In this document: piece after piece, positions 44,216 through 53,368 of the stretch
Layout of the letters: each line of letters starts with the position of its first letter
Numbering within the stretch: the stretch's first letter is position 1
Source: Crossaster papposus
Taxonomy: Eukaryota > Echinodermata > Asteroidea > Velatida > Solasteridae
Length of the DNA: 64,000 nucleotides
Assembly: GCA_037893245.1 (NCBI GenBank)
Contig: JBAIAA010000901.1
Location: 307,001-371,000 of the forward strand
Reading direction: 5' to 3'
The notes under the pieces: generated by a model
Database searches by the model: none
Told to the model about the DNA's origin: nothing
Seen by the model: only the letters and a program-made list of their open reading frames with translations
Translations under genes and position numbers: made by a program

Positions 44216-46490
44216 TCGTAAAACAATCAAACCCACTAATTCATCGGGTGTCACTGGTTATAGGGAAACTTGTATCGTGTTTTCCTGCAGTTCCACTCGG
44301 ATCCTTACATTACTGAAGTTTAGAAATGAACAAAGACATTGCTTTGAAAAATCATCATAGAAATTACCAGGCCAAAATGGCTCTCTCTCCGGACGCCAAG
44401 TCCGATTTGCAATGGTAGATACAGAATTTACCATGCACTTTTCGATATATTCAACCCCATGTAACTGACATTGAAGTATTTACTGATGCTACCCTCAGAG
44501 GTTGGGGATCGAGCCACTTGTCCGAAGGCTAACATTCAAACTAATGGCTATTGGAATTGGCATGAAGCAAAGTTTCTATTAACTTTTTAGAACTCCTTGC
44601 GGTTCGTTATGCTCTAAGGTCATTTAAAACTGACATTCAAAACAGAACTGTGTCCATCGTAATGAACAATACCACAGGAGTCTCGTACATAAATCACATG
44701 GGAGGCTGTCATTCAGCTGAACTAAATAATTTAGCCAGACAAATTTGGCCTTGGTGCATCCAGAATAACATTTGGTTGATTGCACGCCATGTACCAGGTG
44801 TACAAAATACTTGTGTGGACGTTTTGTCACGATCAATTAAGGACCATCTTGAATGGAAACTAGATTCCAATATGTTTAAGGAAATTATATTAACTTGGGT
44901 GTCGAACACAGTATTGATTTATTTGCGTCTAGAACCAATTATCAATTTAAGCCTTTTGTGTCATGGCTGCCTGACCCAGACGCAGTTGCATGTGATGCTT
45001 TTACAATGTCTTGGACAAATGAAGTTTTTTTATGCATTTCCCCTTTTGCTGTAATTGACAGGGTATTGCAGAAAAGCGAGAGAGACGGAGCCATGGGTAT
45101 ACTTATATCCCCATTATGGCAAACCCAACACTGGTTCCCCAGATTGCTGCGTCTGTTGGTAGCTACCCCGGTAACACTTCCAAAGATATCCGGGCTGTTG
45201 AGTCTACCACACGCCCTACAATATCACCATCCACTAGAGGACCGAATGACAATGTGTGCTTCACTCTTATCCAGCGATCGCTCAGCTCAATTAAGAGGCC
45301 TTTCGAACAAAGCTGTTGACATTATCCTCCAGTCATGGAGACCGAGCACCAAGAAGCAATACGCATCATCAATCGAGAAATGAATACGTTTCTGCACTGA
45401 ACGGGCTGTCGATCCAGTTAAGGTGTCTGTAAACTCGGCACTGGAATTTCTTAACAATTTATTTCACTCTGGGGCAGGATACAGCACTGTAAATACAGCG
45501 CGGTGTGCGTTGTCATCACTGCTTTGGTCAACGGCTGACATTAAAACCAAGTTTGGTAGCCATCCTTTAGTCATTCGTTTTATGCGAGGAGTATATAATT
45601 TAAGACCTCAATTTCCTCGATATTCCCATACATGGGATGTTGGTATTTTTAATTCCTTATGTTGGCAAGATGGAGTCATTACAGTCTATTACGTTGAAAC
45701 AGTTGACTTGCAAACTGGTTTGCTTGTGTGCACTTACCACTGGACAGCGGGCATAGACATTAAGCCTATTTGACATATTTAACATGAAGTTTAGAAACAA
45801 ACGGGTTTTCATTAAAATAACTGATTTGGTTAAAACATCTAAACCGGGCAAACCTCAACCACAGGTTGTACTGTCAGCATACCCACATGATAAAAGTGTA
45901 TGTGTTATGCAAACCCTTTTAGAATATTCCAAAAGAACAAGAGGTTTTAGGGGTTCCAAGTCGAAATTATTTTAAAGCCATACAGCGCCGCATAAAGAGA
46001 TAGGCACTGCCACAGTTTCCCGTTGGTTAAAACAATCCTTGACTGAAGCGGGTGTAGACGTGTCAGAGTTCAAAGCACATAGCTTCAGAACTGCCTCAAC
46101 TTCGGCAGCAGCTCAAAAAGGTGTACCGATTAACTTAATTTGGCAAACGGCGGGTTGGACAAACTCGACAACCTTCGCTAAGTTTTATAACAGAAGTGAC
46201 AGCATTTTAAGCTCTGAATGGAGGTAATGGTGAGGTAGAATCTTCCAATTAAACGAGAGAAACGAAGTTTGATTATGATTCTACCGATTAATTATCGTAA
46301 TGAGGAGTCACGTGACTCCCACCCATGTGCCTGAGCACAACTTACGACTCGCGTCGCTGCATTCTTTTCTTTCAAGTGTGGCATAACGCTAGCTACTGAA
46401 CAATACATTCTCTCACGTGACTCCTCATTACGGTAATGAATCAAACTTCGTTTCTCTCTTTTAATTGGAAGAATATCGTTTAACTGACCT
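44216..46490 (+). mobile_element. DIRS-type tyrosine-recombinase retrotransposon, 5'-truncated and decayed
   Basis: After ALSPDAKSDLQW at about 44380 comes an RNase H-like region (VFTDATLRGWG near 44467, IVMNNTTGVSYINHMGG at 44656, IARHVPGVQNTCVDVLSRS). It is followed by SIDLFASRTNYQFKPFVSWL and a tyrosine recombinase. The recombinase shows STKKQYASSIEK, then ALTTGQRA in a shifted frame (first catalytic Arg, about 45727), KAHSFRTAS (His-x-x-Arg, about 46075) and GWTNSTTFAKFYNRSD with the nucleophile Tyr. The gene is broken by a TGA at 45381, a TAA at 45973 and frameshifts near 44905 and 45740. DIRS elements integrate with this recombinase instead of an integrase. Most of the RT and the left terminus are missing. 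Confidence 0.8.
46238..46477. repeat. Inverted terminal repeat region of the DIRS element
   Basis: Two arms of about 68 bases (46240-46308 and 46412-46475) share CTTCCAATTAAACGAGAGAA and AATGAGGAGTCACGTGA in inverted orientation. They lie directly after the recombinase stop. DIRS elements end in inverted repeats copied through an internal complementary region, and this layout fits the right terminus. Confidence 0.6.
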
Positions 46491-46584
46491 GAAGTTTTAC
46501 AGTCATGGATCCTGAGAAAATCAAAAAAACAAAAACGGCGTTCGTTTTCAACCGGCGTTCTTATGTTGTTCTGGTTTTTTTCTC

Positions 46585-46715
46585 GATCGCCGTCCGGCGA
46601 TCGCGATTTTGTTTATATAAATTAATTTTTTGGAACAATTACAGGATATCTAGCGCAATAATTTTGCTGGATGCCCACAATCGTTATTTACTTTCAAATA
46701 AATAAAATATTTCTT
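46585..46715 (-). repeat. Dispersed repeat, CGCCG...TTTGCTGGATGCC family, inverted copy
   Basis: In reverse complement this matches 8225-8320 and 58005-58140 (GGCATCCAGCAAAATTATTG, CGCTAGATATCCTGTAATT, TCGCGATCGCCGG). It adjoins the DIRS terminus. Confidence 0.5.
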
Positions 46716-46769
46716 AATAATTTGGTAGTCATTTTGTTCGATATCTGCAAATGGTGTAGCCTACATGTA

Positions 46770-47695
46770 TCTTACCTTTAAGTCAACATTGGGTATTTTC
46801 TGCCTTGTACCAATAAGCATGCATTTAGTTTTGGTGGCGTTTAATGCTAGCTTGTTTCTTACGCACAGGTTGTGAAAACTATAGTAAGAGCTGTATTTAA
46901 GCTATTTCTATTATATTAATGTTTGAGGAGCTACACGTTGAAGTGGAGTAATCAGCTTACATAAATAAGTTGCAGTTTGGGGATATACAAAATGAAAGAT
47001 CACTAGTATAAACAAAGAATAAAAGTGGACCTAGTATCGACCCCCGCGGAACGCCAGTGTTTACGGACAGGACCTTTGATATGTTGCCGCCAATACTTAC
47101 AGTTAAATACAAAAGATGAAATGTTCATTTTTTCTAGTTTTTCTAGTAAGATTTCATGATTAACGCAATCAAATACTTTACTGAGATCTATTAACACACT
47201 GCCTGTGACGTCTCTATTCTTCATGCCCTCAACACACACTAGTTTGTTAAGCTTTCAGTTGAGTGCAGGTGTCTAAATTCTGACTGGCAACTAGGAATCA
47301 AATGGTTTTCATCAAGTTAGTTATATACTGATGTATGCACCAATTTTTCTAAAATCTTAGAGAAAATTGGCAGTATAGAAGTAGGCCGATAATTACCTGT
47401 ACTAAATTTATTTCCTCCCTTGTGAATTGGTGTTACTAAAGCATGTTACCAATGTTGTGGGTATCGCTCACATCTTATAGACAGGTTAAACATACGAGTT
47501 ACAAAATGTATGATATAAGGTGAAGCAATTTTGATCATTTTAACACTAATTCCATCCAGACCTGTGGCTTTCCCAACCGACTTAGATGATATTTGCGTTT
47601 GAACCAACTCTTCTGTAACATTATAGGTACTACCGTACGCATTCTTCATCAAGAGAATCTTAGATAGAGGCGTCAGTATTGCCATCTAGTTAAAC
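46770..47695 (-). pseudogene. Second non-LTR retrotransposon reverse transcriptase fragment
   Basis: On the minus strand, 47685-47446 encodes GKATGLDGISVKMIKIASPY and FNLSIRCERYPQHW. Later frames give FSTGNYRPTSILPIFSKI, LIDLSKVFDCVNHEILLEKL (47239-47003), NTGVPRGSILGPLLFFVY and, near 46850, NLCVRNKLALNATKTKCM. These are RT blocks in the usual order of Jockey-superfamily LINEs, but the sequence differs from the family in the duplicated units. Stops and frameshifts are frequent, and the catalytic ADD is reduced to ADY near 46950. It is truncated at both ends. Confidence 0.7.
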
Positions 47696-47724
47696 ATTCT
47701 ATGTGAGAATGACACACCGGCAGA

Positions 47725-48629
47725 AATACATTAAGGTGTAGTCGTTAACAGAGAAGATGTGCGTACTTTACATGAAGAGGCAGATAACATTCTTGTTCAG
47801 CAAATGGTGATGGTCGCAAAGGCAGAGCAAGTCGGCATATCAGATTTGTCAGATGACGCAGATGTTTATGTTCTGTTGGAGAAGCTATATCCTCTCTGGT
47901 GTTGATGGAATCCCCAGTACAGGAAAGAGCAGTTTCAGACATTCTTAAGACAGTTGAGGCTTACAAGTCTGTTGTTCCGGGGTTGTTAGCTGTTCATGCA
48001 CTCTCAGGATGTGACACAGTTGCTTGCTGTTCTGGCATTTGTAAGAAAACTGCTGTAAAAAAATGCCTTATCGGGAACATTCCTTGTCCTTACTAGGTGA
48101 TGTCAATGCAGCTTTAGAAGATGTCATTAAACAAGCAACGAAATTCATGAGTGCCTGGTACGGGTATTCCAACTGTGGAAGTATTATCAGAAACTTGTCA
48201 GGGCGAAGAAAACTGGCAAAGGCTCGACATCTATTCCAAAGCTTTGCAGATTGCCTCCAACAACAGAAGCTTTCAAGAAACATGTCAAGAGGGATCATCT
48301 ACAAGCATGCATCTGAAAGGCAGCACTTGATGCAGACCCACCACCCTTAGATCATTCAGAGTATGGATTCACTTGTGATGATCGAGCGTGCCAAATCCAT
48401 GGTTCCCACCACTGTACCTGGAAATGTTAAAATTGCACCAGCCACCGTGCTGAAATTAATCAAGTATTTCTGTGCGAGTGACACACCTTGCAAGTTGATG
48501 AGATGTGGATGCAACAAAGCAAGGTTGCCATGCACCATCTTCTGTTCCTGCCAAGGAGATGCTACATGCTGCAATATGAACTCACCAAACACACTTGTAG
48601 ATTTGGACGAAGACAACAATGATGAATAA
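47725..48629 (+). pseudogene. Broken gene of a transposon-associated FEN1/XPG-like family with Cys-rich C terminus
   Basis: Pieces in three frames follow one another. The first has TLHEEADNILVQQM and ISDLSDDADVYVLLE (47765-47885). Next is SPVQERAVSDILKTVEAY and LLAVHALSGCDTVACCSGI (47899-48096), then LGDVNAALEDVIKQATKFMS (48090-48350). DADPPPLDHSEYGF follows at about 48330, and finally KYFCASDTPCKLMRCGCNKA with TIFCSCQGDATCCNMN (48460-48590). I know this order from many uncharacterised invertebrate proteins scattered in genomes. The HEEAD and SDDADV acidic motifs and the GCDTV...GI(G)KK segment parallel the EAEA, SDD and LGCDY..GIG motifs of FEN1/XPG nucleases; that link is my inference. At least two frameshifts show it is dead. 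Confidence 0.5.
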
Positions 48630-49321
48630 GTTTAAATTGAATGTTGCAATTATGTGCATTCCCCGGATACATAAGAGGTTGTTTTTTAGCAGTTCTTTTT
48701 ATAATTTAGTTCTCTTTATGATTATAGATTGTGTGTTTTGTAAAGGCCAATTTCATTTGTATAGGTCATTTGACCAGTCAAACTTCCTTTAATTTTCCTG
48801 TGATAAGATAAACCTTGGGATGTTAAACAACAATTTGAATGGTGAAGTAAAAAAAACCCAGTAAGACAAACAGTTTTCACTTTTAAATTACAGTATATTT
48901 TTTCACCGAAAACCTTTCTACTTGTAATATTGTACCGGCACTACATAACGACCGAGGGGCGAGACACAAAGGAGAACAAAGGAAACAAAAGACCCTCGGT
49001 CGGCGGTATGAATGGAAAAATTCGGTCCTCGATCGACGGTGCAAGCGCAAAGCAATGGGGATTGGGTATAGTAAAGGAATAAAGGAAAACACAATACCGA
49101 GCCTCGATCGTTATGTGGTTCACGACTGCATGTACTTGGACTGAGAAATATTTCAAGAAACACTTCAATTCGAGTGAACATTCAACTAATTAATTTAGTA
49201 AAATAGTCCCCTCTCAAAACACACACGCAGAAAGTCAATAGATTGTACCTCATCTACCCATTTGTAGTTCAATCATGCCAAGTTAAAAATCAAACATAAT
49301 TATGACACTTCTTATATTTAA
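48630..49321. other. Spacer with a CATAACGACCGAGG inverted repeat
   Basis: TACATAACGACCGAGG at about 48951 and its near-complement CCTCGATCGTTATGT at about 49102 delimit about 170 bases with internal GGTCGGCGG/GATCGACGG strings, a possible small MITE. The rest shows no gene. Confidence 0.35.
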
Positions 49322-49743
49322 GGCCAAATAAAAAAAAAAAACATATTTAGCGTCATGCCTTTTTTTTTAAAGGAAGGAGGCCCTTTGTTTTCTTTCAAAA
49401 TGGCCGCCCGACACATCTTAATTCGAGTCATGTAGTGAACATGTCACACCCTATCTTCCAATTTAAAATTAAAACATGGTTCACCCACGATTACAAATTA
49501 AAATTGATGTGGGTCGATCATGTATGCACCGCACACGACTACACGTCACACCCTAGCCTTCCTATTAGACAAAATATATTTCCAGAGCATGTACACAGTG
49601 ATGCTAAAGTCTAAAATACGATCTTAAAATGTTATTATCTTATTTTCTTTTATTTTTTTTTTATATTTTTTTTGCCAAAATGGTTAAACTTTTCGAAAAG
49701 AAAAAGGAGGCGGCCCCCAAAAAGGAAGCGGGCGGTGACGCTA
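49322..49743. mobile_element. GGCCAAATA-family Harbinger MITE, right end fused to another copy
   Basis: The left end GGCCAAATAAAAAAAAAAAA and the subterminal TTTAGCGTCATGCC are as in 14286 and 50581, as is the right subterminal GGCGGTGACGCTAA. Instead of the expected ATTTGGCC end, the sequence continues into GGCCAAACAAAAAAGTCTCC, which is itself the end of a second subfamily (see 50935-51060). Confidence 0.6.
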
Positions 49744-50577
49744 AGGCCAAACAAAAAAGTCTCCGGTTTCTGGTATGCGCGCGCGTCGCCGTAGCCATGC
49801 GCGTCGGCAAAATGAAAAATGTTTTTTTTTAATGTAAGACAATGACTCAAAACCGCCAAACTCACTGGTTCGTCTAGAATTCTGCTGCTGCACAATTTGA
49901 ACGTGTATTTAGATGGGGTTACCATCGAGTATAGGCTTTATGTGGCCTGTCTGGGCTTTCATATATTTTGCACAGAATAGTCGGGCACCATTTGCAGACG
50001 GCGTTGTATTTTCGTGATTTTGTGTATAGAAGCCAGACGTGAGTGGAAGCGAAGGTCGTGTATCTGGAACTTGTAACCGCTTTTAATAACTGCAATATGT
50101 AAAGGAGCAGTCTAATACCAGCATTGCGGCACACATATAACACACGTGCACGATTTCGAAGTCGCGGTACGGTCTAACTTGTAAGTTACCCATCATTGCC
50201 AGGATTATTTATTTTAAGCTCGTTTTATGTGAAGTGCAATAAAATAAATATTACTATGAGGTGAACAAATTGTTGGAAATGGAAAATATTTTATTCTTCA
50301 CCCCATAGGAATATTCCTTTCTATTGCATGAATTCGCTTTGCAGTTTCAACTCAACAAGTTTCCCATTTTGACTTGTGAAATAAAGAGTATACAAGAGAC
50401 AGATCATACTTTGGCATTTTTATTTATTCTCAACAAACATTAGATGCCACAACATGTCCATGTATATTTTCACTATTAATCCAACATTCTTGCTCTTTTT
50501 ATATGCCCCCAGTTGTCCATTCATTACACATGTATTACAAAGTGGCTTATTCGTGCGTCAAATAGCAGGGTCACATG
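49744..50577. other. Spacer, starts with a Harbinger subfamily end
   Basis: Bases 49744-49800 (GGCCAAACAAAAAAGTCTCC, TTTCTGGTATG) are the inverse of 51015-51056. The remainder is AT-rich without recognised genes. Confidence 0.4.
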
Positions 50578-50580
50578 TTA

Positions 50581-50641
50581 GGCCAAATAAAAAAAAAAAA
50601 ATGTTTAGCGTCATGCCTTTTTTTTAAAAGGAAGGAGGAGG

Positions 50642-50672
<31 letters not shown>

Positions 50673-50930
50673 GGCCGCCTGACACACGGTTCACCCACGA
50701 TTAAAAAATCAAAATTCATGTGGGTCGATCAAGTATGCACCGTACACGACTACACGTCACACCCTAGCCTTCATATTAGAAAAAATATATTTCCAGAGCA
50801 TGTACACAGTGATGCTAAAGTCTAAAATACGATCTTAAAATTTTATTTAAAAAAAAGAAAAAAAAAAGGAGGCGGCCCCCAAAAAGGAAGCGGGCGGTGA
50901 CGCTAAACATGTTTTTTTTTTTATTTGGCC
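50581..50930. mobile_element. GGCCAAATA-family Harbinger MITE, complete copy
   Basis: The 350-bp element has GGCCAAATA...TATTTGGCC ends, subterminal TTTAGCGTCA/TGACGCTAAA and TTA on both sides (50578-50580 and 50931-50933). Its poly-T and poly-A stretches give it hairpin potential. Confidence 0.75.
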
Positions 50931-50933
50931 TTA

Positions 50934-51056
50934 TGTAGCCCAAACACGCCTGTTTGGAAAAAAAGCAGGAAAAAAAAAAAAAAAAAAGCCGCGACGCCGC
51001 ACCACTTTTGGGGCAAGCTCCATACCAGAAACCGGAGACTTTTTTTTGTATTTGGC
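50934..51056. mobile_element. Short GGCCAAAT-ended Harbinger-like fragment (AGTCTCCGG subfamily)
   Basis: The right end reads CCAGAAACCGGAGAC, a T run, GTATTTGGCC and then TAA. It is the inverse of 49744-49790. The left end is unclear (TGTAGCCCAAACACGCC). Confidence 0.4.
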
Positions 51057-52569
51057 CTAATCTTAACGGTTTGTCAGGTATCATTTCATTCAACACTTAA
51101 AGTCGTATAGGGTGCGGCGTGTTGTTGTCGATATCGTTTCGTGCCGAGTCCGATCATGGAGGAATAAGAGCTGCTCTTCCTCCATGGTCCGATCCTCTTC
51201 GCGTTGTCATTTATTGTATTATTTTTCTTTATTACAATACAAGTGTTATTGTTACATAGTAAGCTTACTTTAAAGAGTACTTTATAATTTGTTATTATAC
51301 ATAATTAATAATATACCGGTACTGAACATTTCAACCAGGTAGGTCTAACGTTACGTATGATTTAACGTAAACGTTACTAAATCTGTACGTACTTAAACGT
51401 GGTGAAAAATAGCTCTCCGCTTAAGACGAAATTTCGGATAAAACGAGGAAATTAACTATTATTCCGGAGCACCTCGTATTAACGCGAGTCGACTCTACAC
51501 TATGTAATTTGATTAAAAACATCAAGTTTGTGGGTTTTTAATGTTTACGCTCTAGCCACACCCCAGCCACGCCCCAGGATACACCCTAACTGCACCTCGC
51601 CTTTCTCATCCGATTTTAAATGGCTAACGTGTTTTATGCATCTCAACAGGTAAACGTGGGAAATCTATATTAACATTTGTAAGTTTTGTGTTTGTTTTAA
51701 CTGTGAATACACCACAATGTATCTATAAAATATCCATTAAAACATAATTAATTGATATTCAAAATTGCCCAACACTGAGATCGTGTCATCATTCAAATTC
51801 TTCAAAAGTAGAGCCCCTTTGCTTATATTCTGCATTTTTTGTTTTATATATCCAACAAAACAGGGTTTAATTACCACTCTGGCTGCAGGACTATAATATT
51901 TATTATGATTAAATGAAACCCTGAACTTTTTTAATTCTAAATTCATAAATACCTGGGACAGTTTAGGAATTCCTATTGGTCGAGAGCCCGTCACGTGGCC
52001 GGTATTAAACGGACGATAAAGACATGGCTGGAAGTGTTTAAAACCAGCTGACAACAAAGCGAAGTCGCATATTATACCCGTCCCCAGGGCTCACTTTTTT
52101 CTAACCGTACCTCGTCTCCAATAATCAGAGGAGGTATGTTCGGCGCGTACAGCTCGACACCCTGGGAACGAAGTTGCCAATGGCAGTAATAGTCTGGTTC
52201 ATAGTAAATACGCTTTATTGCATGAATAGTGTAGAGCGACAGAGGCGGAAACATGTTTGACACGCACAGAATGGCAAAACACCGAAATTTACTTGCGACA
52301 ATTTTCCAGGATTTTGGGGGCTTTTTTGGCTGAATTTTACCAAAAAGTTCCCGATAATTACCCTCGCCTTCGGCTCGGGTAATTATCAGCACCCAGACTC
52401 CAAGCGGTATTAAACAGAGTGATTAAAACCTCTCAAACACACATTTATTCCCTTATTAAATACATGTAGGCTTTGAATTTGGATTCTGAAAATGAATTAT
52501 ATATTTAAAATTAATAGTGCCACAATGTGTGCAAAGATTATCGGTTGATTATTGAAAAAAATGAGGAAT
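51057..52569. other. Spacer between units, no gene recognised
   Basis: A 15-base-armed hairpin (CATGGAGGAATAAGA, TCTTCCTCCATG) lies at 51157-51186. Minus-strand frames at 51737-52057 and 52072-52392 are open for about 106 codons each, but I recognise no family; strings such as CCCGATAATTACCCTCGCC suggest repeat DNA. Confidence 0.4.
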
Positions 52570-53368
52570 AATCCTAATTATCTCTACTTTAACAATACTA
52601 CCAATGAGTCAAGATTTCATGGGGTCTGAAATTCGCACGCTACACCAGTCTAAAGTCATAAGCGGTGAGATTTGTTGCCTACACAATTATTTCTTTGAGT
52701 TTTTAGACTGGGTAGTATGCTTACATGCGTGTTTTGTTTTCTTTATTTATTTGCGATTGGAACATAGCAGAACAAAAACTGTGGTCCCGAACAATTTTCG
52801 GGAAAGACGCAGTCTTCTAAATTATATTATAAAATACCGATATAGGTCAACTCGACAAGGTTAATCGTTATATTGAGAGGTCATCACACCGGCAGTTAAC
52901 CATCAACCATAAATTCTAAAGAAACTAATTGTAATATTCACACTCGCACCAAATTAAGTCATTGATTTATGTACGTTTCTCCAAATTAATTCTCATCTTC
53001 ATAATGTTAACGTCTCTTACAAATTATACTTCCTTTGTGTAAAAAAGAAATATGTAAATGTCAAATAGTGAAAGTTGCCACCAAAATGGCTCTTTAACAA
53101 GAGTGAGTTAATTAGGCTTTTCAAGTGGTTTGTTTCCCACTCTGTTAGAGTGACTCTGAAATTTGCATTTTTGGATTGGATTCTTTTTTTATCAAACATG
53201 TTGATGATATATTTAAAAGCTGGTAATAATCTTGCGCCGTATTTCAAGGTATCACTTGTTCTATTGGTATTTGAGACTTTTATTCGATTGTCAAACAAAG
53301 CTCTACATGTTTGTTTGTGGTTTTTTTCCATCAACGATAAAATCGACATGTTTGCTTGCAATGTCGCA

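Noticed and set aside
49680-49832. A frame starting MVKLFEKKKEAAPKKEAGGD
   Set aside because: It looks like a protein N terminus but lies in a Harbinger MITE whose sister copies (14286, 50581) have the same bases with stops and no Met. It then runs into the end of another MITE.
51737-52392. Two 106-codon minus-strand frames as host genes
   Set aside because: They have no recognised motif, no splice or start support, and the surrounding strings look repetitive.
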